Positions 47,230-55,035 of a stretch of DNA of 64,000 nt are shown here, one piece after another; the first letter of the stretch is position 1; every line of letters starts with the position of its first letter. The stretch is taken from NCBI RefSeq assembly GCF_009936175.1, contig NZ_AP019773.1, forward strand, positions 1,305,001-1,369,000, in the 5' to 3' direction. The DNA is from Bartonella quintana (GTDB lineage: Bacteria; Pseudomonadota; Alphaproteobacteria; Rhizobiales; Rhizobiaceae). The notes under the pieces were generated by a model that saw only the letters and a list, made by a program, of their open reading frames with translations, was not told where the DNA came from and ran no database searches. The position numbers were made by a program, and so were the translations under genes.

Positions 47230-48170
47230 CACCCATCCGCCGTAAACCACATCCCACCCTATAGGTGTTGATAGGGGCCTTCCCATGAGAGACGCCATCA
47301 CCTGAACACTTCTCTCTTGTCTGCCCCTCCTAGGCACATCTCCTTCCCCAAAAGAACCAGACAAGTTTCCCGCTCTCCTGCTCGAACCAGAAGAACTTCC
47401 CCCTCTTGAACTTGTCCCAAGCACATGCTCCACGAGCTGCCTCCACGTCCCCCACTTCATCACGCACACTAGCTCCTTTCCCCCCATTAAGCATAACACC
47501 CCACCCTATAGATGTTCATAGGGGCCTTCCCATGAGAGGCGTCATCACCTGTGAACACTTCTCTCTTGTCTGCCTCTCCCAGACACATCTCCTTCCCCAA
47601 AAGAACCAGACAAGTTTCCCGCTCTTCTGCTCGAAGCAGAAGAGCTTTCAGCCCGAAAAACTTCTCGAACCAGAAGAACTTCCCCCTCTTGAACTTGTCC
47701 CAAGCACATCCTCCACGAGCTGCCTCCACGTCCCCCACTTCATCACGCACACTGACCCCTTTCCCCCCATTAAGCATAACACCCCACCCTATAGATGTTC
47801 ATAGGGGCCTTCCCATGAGAGGCGTCATCACCTGTGAACACTTCTCTCTTGTCTGCCTCTCCCAGACACATCTCCTTCCCCAAAAGAACCAGACAAGTTT
47901 CCCGCTCTTCTGCTCGAAGCAGAAGAGCTTTCAGCCCGAAAAACTTCTCGAACCAGAAGAACTTCCCCCTCTTGAACTTGTCCCAAGCACATCCTCCACG
48001 AGCTGCCTCCATGTCCCCCTTCATCAAGCACACTAACCCCTTCCCCCCCATTAAGCATAACACCCCACCCTATAGATGTTCATAGGGGCCTTCCCATGAG
48101 AGGTGTCATCATCTGTGAACACTCCTCTCTTGTCTGCCTCTCCTAGGCACATCTCCTTCCCCCAAACACC
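47230..48170. repeat. Tandem ~283-bp repeats downstream of a phage-type pseudogene
   Basis: The unit starting GCATAACACCCCACCCTATA recurs at 47491, 47774 and 48055 (spacing 283 and 281 bp), with a partial unit from 47230. Each contains a palindromic CCCTATAGATGTTCATAGGG and a block AAAGAACCAGACAAGTTTCC. Frames across it on either strand merely repeat. Another copy lies at 35800-36560. 46943-47229 shows nothing else. Confidence 0.9.
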
Positions 48171-48488
48171 TTAAGTAGAAAGCAATAATAAAGCAGGTTG
48201 GGCATTTTGTATCTCTCTTAAGGAGCCATCCACCACCTTACAAAAGGTCTTGAAATTTGCATCCTTCCGTTTGTTGATGGCAAAAGATTCTCAACCATGC
48301 TGTTGCACAACAGAAAAATCATCGCGGAGATATTTCTTCGCCAAATTTTCCGCCATGTACTCTGCAGCCTTTTGCGATGTAAAGAGAACTGCCTTGTGTT
48401 TTTGTGGTTCCAGTTTGATCTTATTTTGGGTATTTCCAGCGTAGTAAAGCGGAATTCCCTGATAAAAAGTCTTGAGATAACTTGCCAT
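48171..48488 (-). pseudogene. Small phage-type gene with an in-frame TGA
   Basis: From ATG at 48488 the frame reads MASYLKTFYQGIPLYYAGNT ... LAKKYLRDDFSVVQQHG, then a TGA at ~48291, then continues in the same frame ESFAINKRKDANFKTFCKVV ... ALLLLST to TAA at 48171. Without the stop it would be 105 residues. The 65-residue product may be all that is made, or the gene is dead. The basic, lysine-rich sequence has no recognised family. It lies 6 bp from the next gene of the island, same strand. Confidence 0.6.
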
Positions 48489-48494
48489 GATTTT

Positions 48495-48884
48495 TTACCA
48501 CCAGTAATCGTTCAACACATCACATGGACGCAAACGATGCTGCTTTTCGTAAGAGCCATAGAGATTATCTTCATAATCGCGTGCAACTTTTCCACTTAAA
48601 TAAGCATGGTAAGCGTCACTATTAAGAATAAATGGCTGAAGTTGGGTATTTTGTTCGTCAATTTCGTAATTTATGACATAGGCCTCAGCGATGTGTTCAC
48701 TGACATCATCGGCATGAAGTGTTGTGAGATCGAGACGTAAAATTCTTTGAACAGTTTCTCGTTCTTCAATAAATTCAAGAACTTCTTCGACTTGTTCGAT
48801 TGGCCCCTCCACAACATCACAGCTTTCATCTTCACAGAGAATGATGATGACTTCATCCTCTTTAACGAATGGAATATTTTTCAT
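48495..48884 (-). CDS. Hypothetical acidic protein of the phage-type island
   Basis: 129 residues, strongly acidic (IIILCEDESCDVVEGPIEQV; EEVLEFIEERETVQRILRLD). GGGGAGAAATC stands before the ATG at 48884, so it is translated. It lies directly upstream of the TGA-containing gene, probably one transcript. Acidic early phage proteins often act as inhibitors or DNA mimics, but nothing here proves that. No family is recognised. Confidence 0.65.
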   Translation of the reverse strand: MKNIPFVKEDEVIIILCEDESCDVVEGPIEQVEEVLEFIEERETVQRILRLDLTTLHADDVSEHIAEAYVINYEIDEQNTQLQPFILNSDAYHAYLSGKVARDYEDNLYGSYEKQHRLRPCDVLNDYWW

Positions 48885-49136
48885 GATTTCTCCCCTTTTG
48901 TACAGTTGATAAAGCACAGCTTTGTCTTGACATAGACAAATATAGCGTTAGTCTTATCTCCTCTATGGGAGAGATGTCAATCATTTTATCCTTAATAAAA
49001 GATATATTTTCAGTCTCTACGACGTTCAAAACGGCATGTGTGAATAAAAACTTGCCCTATTTTGTTCGTGGAATGTCCTTGTATTGTTCTCTATTTGTTC
49101 TTACTCAACGCAACCAAAAACAGCAGGAGGGCTAAA

Positions 49137-49277
49137 ATGAGTGATTTAGAATTGGTACAATACTGGTGTACTCTTGATTCAAAAACACAAAAAGATATTA
49201 TTGCTATGCTTCGCCACTTGGTCGCCGCAAGAGAGTCAAAATCGCCTGTCTCTCCTGTGGAGAAAGCTTTGAAATAA
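49137..49277 (+). CDS. Small phage-type protein convergent with the repressor
   Basis: 46 residues starting at an ATG with AGGAGGGC (a near-perfect site). Sequence: MSDLELVQYWCTLDSKTQKD then IIAMLRHLVAARES and a proline/lysine end. Its 3' end overlaps the 3' end of the repressor gene (49204-49515, opposite strand) by 74 bp. The short helix pattern (LDSKTQKDIIAMLRHLV) resembles the C-terminal tail of XRE repressors, including the one it overlaps (LSPQERQAILTLLRR). Confidence 0.65.
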   Translation: MSDLELVQYWCTLDSKTQKDIIAMLRHLVAARESKSPVSPVEKALK

Positions 49278-49515
49278 GATCGAGGAATTCTTTATCTTCA
49301 GGACTCGCGCTTTGCCCATAAAGGATATAATTCATACTGATATTAATTTCATGACAAACGCGCGCTAGAGATTCAATTGTTGGTTCTTTTCCTTCAGAAA
49401 GGATAGAATGGAGGTACCCAGCACCTTTACCGGCTGCGAGGGAGATAGATCTTTTTGACCGTCCACTCTTTTCAAGTGCTGTAGCTAATCTTTGACGCCA
49501 ACCATCGATATTCAT
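49204..49515 (-). CDS. XRE-family phage repressor-like regulator
   Basis: 103 residues. The helix-turn-helix spans about residues 8-65: ATALEKSGRSKRSISLAAGK, YLHSILSEGKEPTIESLARV and CHEINISMNYILYG, as in cI/Cro-like proteins. A short dimerisation-type tail (SPQERQAILTLLRR) follows; there is no LexA-like protease domain, so it is not an SOS-cleaved repressor. It is divergent from the DUF1376/primase operon and should control it from the 49516-49967 region. Confidence 0.85.
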   Translation of the reverse strand: MNIDGWRQRLATALEKSGRSKRSISLAAGKGAGYLHSILSEGKEPTIESLARVCHEINISMNYILYGQSASPEDKEFLDLISKLSPQERQAILTLLRRPSGEA

Positions 49516-49967
49516 ATTCTCACCATATAGCGCGGCTTTTTAAAAAACACATCTTTTTTGTAAAACGAGCTTGCATTATCTTCTAAAAAGGATAAAATTA
49601 AGAAAATAAATTTTACTTTTTAGGGGGGATAAAAGCTCATTTTCGGGTCCAATAAACATTTTAACACCCCAAAGGATGCAACCAGACGCCCCGGAAAATT
49701 CACGCGTCTCAAGTCTTGTATTCTTCATCCTTTGTCATCTACGCAATCTCAAACTGTAAGCATACACCTAAACATGCACAATTACCTGTTAGAGTTTATA
49801 AAGGCCTTTTCAAGAGCCCATCATCTAAAGACCAAACTGATACAAAATCGAAACACTTCACTAAAACGTAAAAAAATTTAATTGAACACCAACAGCTTTA
49901 TTTAAAACATTGTTTCCAGTTTTGTTGTGAATGGAAATATATAAAAAAGAAGAAAGCGGATTGAAAT
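49516..49967. promoter_or_regulatory. Divergent control region of the replication-type island
   Basis: About 450 bp between the repressor and the DUF1376 gene, AT-rich around 49550-49620 and 49850-49960. Promoters for both directions and repressor operators must lie here; I see no clear palindromic operator by eye. Confidence 0.5.
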
Positions 49968-50966
49968 ATGCAAAACGCCAATAAACAAGAAACTCCATAC
50001 TACGAATCGTCTACGCTTCCTTATGTCTGTTGGTATCAAAATGATTTTCTAGGAGGAGTTCGTGGAATGCGGGCACATGAAATTGGGATCTATACGATTC
50101 TTCTCAATGAAATGTACGCACGTGGTCGTCCTCTAGAATTATCTGTAGAACGTTTAGCGCGTCTTTGCGGTTGTGACAAGCGAACTTTTGTGAATGTTTT
50201 AGAAATGCTTGTACAAGAAGGAAAGATTTTAAATTTAGCGAATGGGTTATGGAATAAGCGCTGCGAAAATGTGTTTCATGAGCGGGTGAAATTGCTTGAA
50301 CAAAAATCCTTTGCGGGACGTTCTTCGGCCCAAAAACGCAAAAAAATCAATGCCAAATTTCAACAACTGCTCAACGAGAGTGTAAAAGATGATGAACGTA
50401 ACTCAGAATCTCAGAAGGAAAAAGAAAAGGAAACACCTCACGGTGTTTCAGAAAAGCCCTTTTTTTTGATTGAAACAGAAGAGGAAAAGAGGGGACAGGG
50501 AACAAAATGCACGCGCCTTTGTTCTGGGTTTACATCCATGCAACCTTCTGTGACAACACCCAACAAAAAAGATGTGCCAGAGAACTCTAACCACTCCAGC
50601 AAAGACACAGAAAGCCTTGCCGGCTCCAGCAAGAAAGGCAAGAACTGCACAGTGATACCCAAAGGACAGCGTCTTCCTACCGATTGGCAAGCAGATATCT
50701 GTGCGGCGATTTCAGAAGGTTTGAGTGAAGAGCAAGCACGTTGGCAAGAAAAGAAGTTTCGCGATTATTGGCATGCAAAAAGTGGTAAAGAAGCGCTTAA
50801 AGTAGATTGGCAAGCCACATGGCGCAATTGGTTTCGCCGTGAGATTGAAAGGATAAAAGAACATCAGGAAAAACTTGCAGTTTTTTCCTCTCATCCCACC
50901 CACGCACAACATTGCAGTGACAATGATGCTCTTTACCGCAGTCTCATCAACTACCGCACGCATTAA
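49968..50966 (+). CDS. DUF1376 phage replication-type protein
   Basis: 332 residues. The N-terminal ~110 residues form the DUF1376 domain: PYVCWYQNDFLGGVRGMRAH, IGIYTILLNEMYARGRPLEL, and RLARLCGCDKRTFVNVLEML. It resembles winged-helix initiators, and such genes lie before helicase or primase genes in phages. A long polar linker (residues ~135-225) leads to a C-terminal basic domain with QARWQEKKFRDYWHAKSG and VDWQATWRNWFRREIERIKE. It ends one base before the next ATG (TAACATG), so it is coupled to the truncated primase copy. The last ~80 codons are duplicated at 51829-52076. Confidence 0.82.
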   Translation: MQNANKQETPYYESSTLPYVCWYQNDFLGGVRGMRAHEIGIYTILLNEMYARGRPLELSVERLARLCGCDKRTFVNVLEMLVQEGKILNLANGLWNKRCENVFHERVKLLEQKSFAGRSSAQKRKKINAKFQQLLNESVKDDERNSESQKEKEKETPHGVSEKPFFLIETEEEKRGQGTKCTRLCSGFTSMQPSVTTPNKKDVPENSNHSSKDTESLAGSSKKGKNCTVIPKGQRLPTDWQADICAAISEGLSEEQARWQEKKFRDYWHAKSGKEALKVDWQATWRNWFRREIERIKEHQEKLAVFSSHPTHAQHCSDNDALYRSLINYRTH

Positions 50967-50967
50967 C

Positions 50968-51834
50968 ATGAGCACAATTTTTGAAATCAAACAGAAGCTT
51001 TCGTCTCAAACGGAGGCAAAAGCAAAGCCAACAGCCTCGCAGTGTGAAGCAATTTTGTTTGGCTGGCAAGCCCTTGCCTCAACAGATCAGGTGCCTATCT
51101 CCACAGACCGCCCACTCTTTCCGACGAACCAGACGCCTGTCTCAACAAACCACGCACCTTCCTCAACGGACCAGGCTTTTGCCTCAACAGATCAGATGTC
51201 TGTCTCCACAGACCACGCACCTTCCTCAACGAACCAGGCTTTTGCCTCCACAGATCAGACACCTGTCTCCACAAACCGCGCACCTTCCTCAACGGATCAA
51301 GCTTTTGCTTCGACAGATCAGACACCTGTCTCCACAGACCGCCCACTCTTTCCGACGAACCAGATGCCCGTCTCCACAAACCACGCACCTTCCTCAACGA
51401 ACCAGGCTTTTGCCTCCACAGATCAGACACCTGTCTCCACAAACCGCGCACCTTCCTCAACGGATCAAGCTTTTGCTTCGACAGATCAGACACCTGTCTC
51501 CACAGACCGCCCACTCTTTCCGACGAACCAGATGCCCGTCTCCACAAACCACGCACCTTCCTCAACGGATCAAGCTTTTGCTTCGACAGATCAGACACCT
51601 ATCTCCACAGACCGCCCACTCTTTCCGACGAACCAGATGCCCGTCTCCACAAACCACGCACCTTCCTCAACGAACCAGGCTTTTGCCTCCACAGATCAGA
51701 CACCTGTCTCCACAAACCGCGCACCTTCCTCAACGGATCAAGCTTTTGCCTCAACAGATCAGATGCCCGTCTCCACAAACCACGCACCTTCCCCAATGGA
51801 TCAGGCTTTTGCCTCAACAGATCAGAAAGTTTGA
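50968..51834 (+). pseudogene. Truncated primase copy consisting mostly of heptapeptide repeats
   Basis: 288 codons. It begins like the primase at 52078 (MSTIFEIKQKLSSQ), then jumps over ~155 residues to the segment before the repeats (KAKPTASQCEAILFGWQALA). About 35 seven-residue units of the form ST(N/D)xxxx follow (STDQAFA, STNHAPS, STDRPLF, PTNQMPV), and a stop comes right after. All TOPRIM and helicase motifs are absent. The frame is clean, so a repeat protein could be made; as a primase it is dead. Array bases: 51079-51813. Confidence 0.8.
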
Positions 51835-52076
51835 GCGAAAAGCAAACACGTTAGCAAGAAAAGAAGTTTCGCGATTCTTAGCATGCAAAAAGTAGCAAAG
51901 AAATGTTTAAAGAAAATTGGCAAACCACATGGTGCAACTGGTCTCAAAGTGAGATTGAACGGATAAAAGAACACCAGGAAAAACTTGCAGTTTTTTCCTC
52001 TTACCCCACCCACGCACCACATTGCAGCAACCATGATGCTCTTTACCGGAGTTTCATCAACAACCGCACGCGTTAA
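51829..52076 (+). pseudogene. Degraded copy of the DUF1376 gene 3' end
   Basis: Matches 50719-50966 (shared AAGAAAAGAAGTTTCGCGAT and GAGATTGAACGGATAAAAGA-type blocks) but has stops and frame changes (for example TTAGCAAG for TTGGCAAG). It lies between the truncated and the full primase, showing that the DUF1376 end plus primase start was duplicated in tandem with a period of ~1.11 kb. Confidence 0.85.
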
Positions 52077-52077
52077 C

Positions 52078-54312
52078 ATGAGCACAATTTTTGAAATCAA
52101 ACAGAAGCTTTCATCTCAAGCAGGCGCAATAGCAGAAATGCTGCTTCCACAGGGGCGCAGGCGTGGCAATGATTGGATTGTAGGCAACACACAAGGTGAA
52201 GCTGGTCAAAGTTTATCGGTGTGCTTGAGCGGCAGTAAAGCCGGTCTTTGGTATGATTTTGCGGAAGGCAGCGGTGGCGACCTTTTAGACCTTTGGTGCG
52301 CTGTCAAAGGAATCAGCCTTTCTCAAGCATTAGAGGAAGCACGCACCTTCCTCAATCTTAGCCGTCCAAAACCCTTTATGGCACCTCACCGTTCCTATCG
52401 GCGTCCCCCAGTTCCCAAAGGAGATACCCCACAGAATTTGGTAAAGACTTACTTAAACAAAGAACGCTGTATCCCTCTTGATATTTTAAAACGTTATCGC
52501 ATAGGAGAAGATGGCGAAAAAATCATTTTTCCCTTTTATAAGCCGGATGGCACCCTTGCTTTGGTAAAAGAGCGGTTGGCACAAGCGGGAGCAAAAGCAA
52601 AACCGACAACCTCGCAGTGTGAAGCAATTTTGTTTGGCTGGCAAGCCCTTGCCTCTACGAACCAGATGCCCGTCTCCACAGACCGCGCACTCTTTTCGAC
52701 GAACCAGATGCCTGTCTCAACAAACCGCGCACCTTCCTCAACGGATCACGCTTTTGCCTCCACAGATCAGGTGCCTATCTCCACAGACCGCGCACTCTTT
52801 TCGACGAACCAGATGCCTGTCTCCACAAACCACGCACCTTCCTCAACGGACCAGGCTTTTGCCTCAACAGATCAGGTGCCTATCTCCACAGACCGCGCAC
52901 TCTTTTCGACGAACCAGACGCCTGTCTCAACAAACCACGCACCTTCCTCAACGGACCAGGCTTTTGCCTCAACAGATCAGGTGCCTATCTCCACAAACCA
53001 CGCACTCTTTTCGACGAACCAGATGCCTGTCTCCACAAACCGTACCATTGTCATCACTGAAGGAGAAATTGATGCACTTTCATTAGCCGCCTACGGATAT
53101 CCGGCGGTTTCGGTCCCATTTGGAGGAGGCAGGGGGGGCAAACACAACTGGATTGAAAATGAATTTGACCATTTAGAATCTTTTGAGACCATTTTTTTAG
53201 CCACAGATATGGATAAGCCTGGTGAAGAAGCAGCACGTGAAATTGCCAATCGTCTTGGTCTCCATCGCTGCCACCGTGTACGCTTGCCCCGTAAGGATGC
53301 AAATGACTGTTTAACCGCTGGTGTTGATGCAGCCACCATAGCAGCTGCCTTTTCATCAGCGAAAAGCTTTGCACCAGAAGGATTACGACGCGCCTCAGAG
53401 TATAAAGACCAAGTCACAGGGCTGTTTTGGCCAGAGCCTGAACAGCATATTGGCTATACAGTTCCCTATCCTAAACTCAATGGTAAGCTGTATTTCCGTC
53501 CAGCGGAATTAACACTGTGGAGCGGCGCCAGTGGAGCGGGTAAAAGCCAGTTGTTATCTGACTGTATTCCCCATTGGATTGCCCAAAAGAGTCGTCTTTG
53601 CTTAGCCTCACTAGAAATGAAAGGAGAACAATCCTTACGCCGTTTAACGAAACAAACGGGAGGTTTAGAACAACCCAAAAGAGAGATGATTGAAAGAATC
53701 CTGGATTTTTTAGACGATGGGCTTATTCTTTATGAGCATGTTGGCAAATCGAGCGTCGATACATTGCTTAATGTATTTGACTATTGCCGTGCGCGCTATG
53801 GTTGCGATCAATTTATCATCGACAGTTTAATGCGGCTAGGCATCGCCTCCGATGACTATACCGGACAAGAACAAGCGGTTTATAAAATGGTTGATTGGGC
53901 TGTTTTAAACGCCGTACATATTCATCTTGTTGCCCATGCACGTAAAGGTGGCTTAGACAAGGATGTTCCCGGTACTGAAGATATTAAAGGTGCCTCAGAA
54001 ATTGGCGCCAATGCCTTTAATATCATCACCATTTGGCGCAATCGGTCCTTAGAAGACAAAATTTGTGCTGCATCTTTGATGGAAGAAAAAGCAGATTTAG
54101 CCAAACGCCCCGGTGTGATTATGAATATCGCAAAACAACGTTCAGGGGATTTTGAAGGCAAAATCGGTCTTTGGTTTGACCCACAAACCTATCGCTACCG
54201 CTGTTCCTCTGAACATACCCTCACCCCACGTCGTTATCTTGAACGCCCAAACAAAAAAAACCAAGAAGACAAAAGAGAATATGCACCAATGGCTACTTCA
54301 ACAATGAAATAA
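52078..54312 (+). CDS. Phage-type TOPRIM primase-helicase with heptapeptide repeat insertion
   Basis: 744 residues. Residues 1-100 resemble a CHC2-like start without cysteines (GLWYDFAEGSGGDLLDLWCA). A TOPRIM domain follows: VITEGEIDALS (about 326-336), FLATDMDKPGEEAA, LPRKDANDCL. The C-terminal RecA-like helicase has Walker A SGASGAGKSQLL and Walker B FIIDSLMRLG, then HLVAHARKGG. This is the T7 gp4/Twinkle-type architecture. Between ILFGWQALA and RTIVITEGEID, where relatives have a short loop, 18 heptads ST(N/D)xxxx are inserted (residues ~193-318, bases 52654-53031), ordered in ~5-unit super-repeats. Catalytic motifs are intact, so it is probably functional. Confidence 0.88.
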   Translation: MSTIFEIKQKLSSQAGAIAEMLLPQGRRRGNDWIVGNTQGEAGQSLSVCLSGSKAGLWYDFAEGSGGDLLDLWCAVKGISLSQALEEARTFLNLSRPKPFMAPHRSYRRPPVPKGDTPQNLVKTYLNKERCIPLDILKRYRIGEDGEKIIFPFYKPDGTLALVKERLAQAGAKAKPTTSQCEAILFGWQALASTNQMPVSTDRALFSTNQMPVSTNRAPSSTDHAFASTDQVPISTDRALFSTNQMPVSTNHAPSSTDQAFASTDQVPISTDRALFSTNQTPVSTNHAPSSTDQAFASTDQVPISTNHALFSTNQMPVSTNRTIVITEGEIDALSLAAYGYPAVSVPFGGGRGGKHNWIENEFDHLESFETIFLATDMDKPGEEAAREIANRLGLHRCHRVRLPRKDANDCLTAGVDAATIAAAFSSAKSFAPEGLRRASEYKDQVTGLFWPEPEQHIGYTVPYPKLNGKLYFRPAELTLWSGASGAGKSQLLSDCIPHWIAQKSRLCLASLEMKGEQSLRRLTKQTGGLEQPKREMIERILDFLDDGLILYEHVGKSSVDTLLNVFDYCRARYGCDQFIIDSLMRLGIASDDYTGQEQAVYKMVDWAVLNAVHIHLVAHARKGGLDKDVPGTEDIKGASEIGANAFNIITIWRNRSLEDKICAASLMEEKADLAKRPGVIMNIAKQRSGDFEGKIGLWFDPQTYRYRCSSEHTLTPRRYLERPNKKNQEDKREYAPMATSTMK
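52654..53031 (+). repeat. In-frame 21-bp repeat array within the primase gene
   Basis: 18 units of 21 bp, each coding ST(N/D)xxxx (for example STNQMPV, STDRALF, STNHAPS, STDQAFA, STDQVPI). Groups of five form a ~105-bp higher-order repeat. The same units occur ~35 times in the truncated copy upstream. The + strand is C/A-rich and G-poor. Other reading frames also stay open throughout because 21 is divisible by three. Confidence 0.95.
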
Positions 54313-54438
54313 AACGTCATTCTCGTCCAATACCCCACTCAAAGGAATGCTCCCCAAAGCTTGCTCTTTAAAAGCATGCACCAGCAGCATCTCATTTTTT
54401 AAACATATAACCAAAACAACAATTTTTGAGGAAATGAT

Positions 54439-55035
54439 ATGAAGAACCAAGACAAGACAAAAAGCAAAGGAACACAAAAAATCAGCCCCCAAACTTTCCC
54501 TCTTTCCCACGCCGGTAAGGAAGAACAGCATATTGGCCATTTAAAAACACAAGAAGTCCTCATTGAAACAAGCAATCCTTATTTTCAGCCAACCCATCCA
54601 GAAAGCTCCAGCAACCCGCGCACCGTCAAAGCCATTGCCAATGCACAGAGTCGTCCCATTGTGCTTTTATACACGAAAGGGCATATCAGCAAAGTACAAT
54701 ATAAAGCAGCAGAACGTTTTTATATTTACTGGCGCCAAAATCAAGCTGACCTACATATGAGCCCTGATTACACGCGCCAAAAAGTTGCGTGCAGCCAGAG
54801 GTATACACACCCCATTGAACGCCAACTAGAGGCATCCAATCATCTAAAAAAAATCAAAGTTCTGCTTGGTGTTCTTGGCTATTCGCTTGTTGAGCAGGTG
54901 GTTGGTTACGGTCAGACAATAAAAGACTTAAACCCCTCAAAACGCAAACAAAACTCACTTGCTGATCATTTACGAGATTGTTTAGAGCTGCTCGCATTTC
55001 ATTGGGGATATGCAAGCCTTAAACATTCTAAATGA
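54439..55035 (+). CDS. Hypothetical phage-type protein downstream of the primase
   Basis: 198 residues. A polar N-terminal half leads to GHISKVQYKAAERFYIYWRQ and a helical C-terminal part with ERQLEASNHLKKIKVLLGVL and LVEQVVGYGQTIKDLN, ending LADHLRDCLELLAFHWG. The C-terminal layout resembles rhizobial prophage proteins of the DUF6456 kind and is shared in outline with 59569-60117 (ISKEQYDTAQRY...). AGGAAATGAT precedes the ATG. Probably the last gene of the replication operon. Confidence 0.7.
   Translation: MKNQDKTKSKGTQKISPQTFPLSHAGKEEQHIGHLKTQEVLIETSNPYFQPTHPESSSNPRTVKAIANAQSRPIVLLYTKGHISKVQYKAAERFYIYWRQNQADLHMSPDYTRQKVACSQRYTHPIERQLEASNHLKKIKVLLGVLGYSLVEQVVGYGQTIKDLNPSKRKQNSLADHLRDCLELLAFHWGYASLKHSK

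Noticed and set aside
47406-48085. Several overlapping 80-160-codon frames on both strands
   Set aside because: By-products of the 283-bp tandem repeats; none has a ribosome-binding site or continues outside the repeat.
51095-51817. Minus-strand frames of repeated GLWRQ-type units
   Set aside because: Antisense of the heptapeptide array; no start site.
50981-51895. Long frame rich in Pro/Gln/Arg on the + strand
   Set aside because: Alternate frame of the 21-bp array; open only because the period is a multiple of three.
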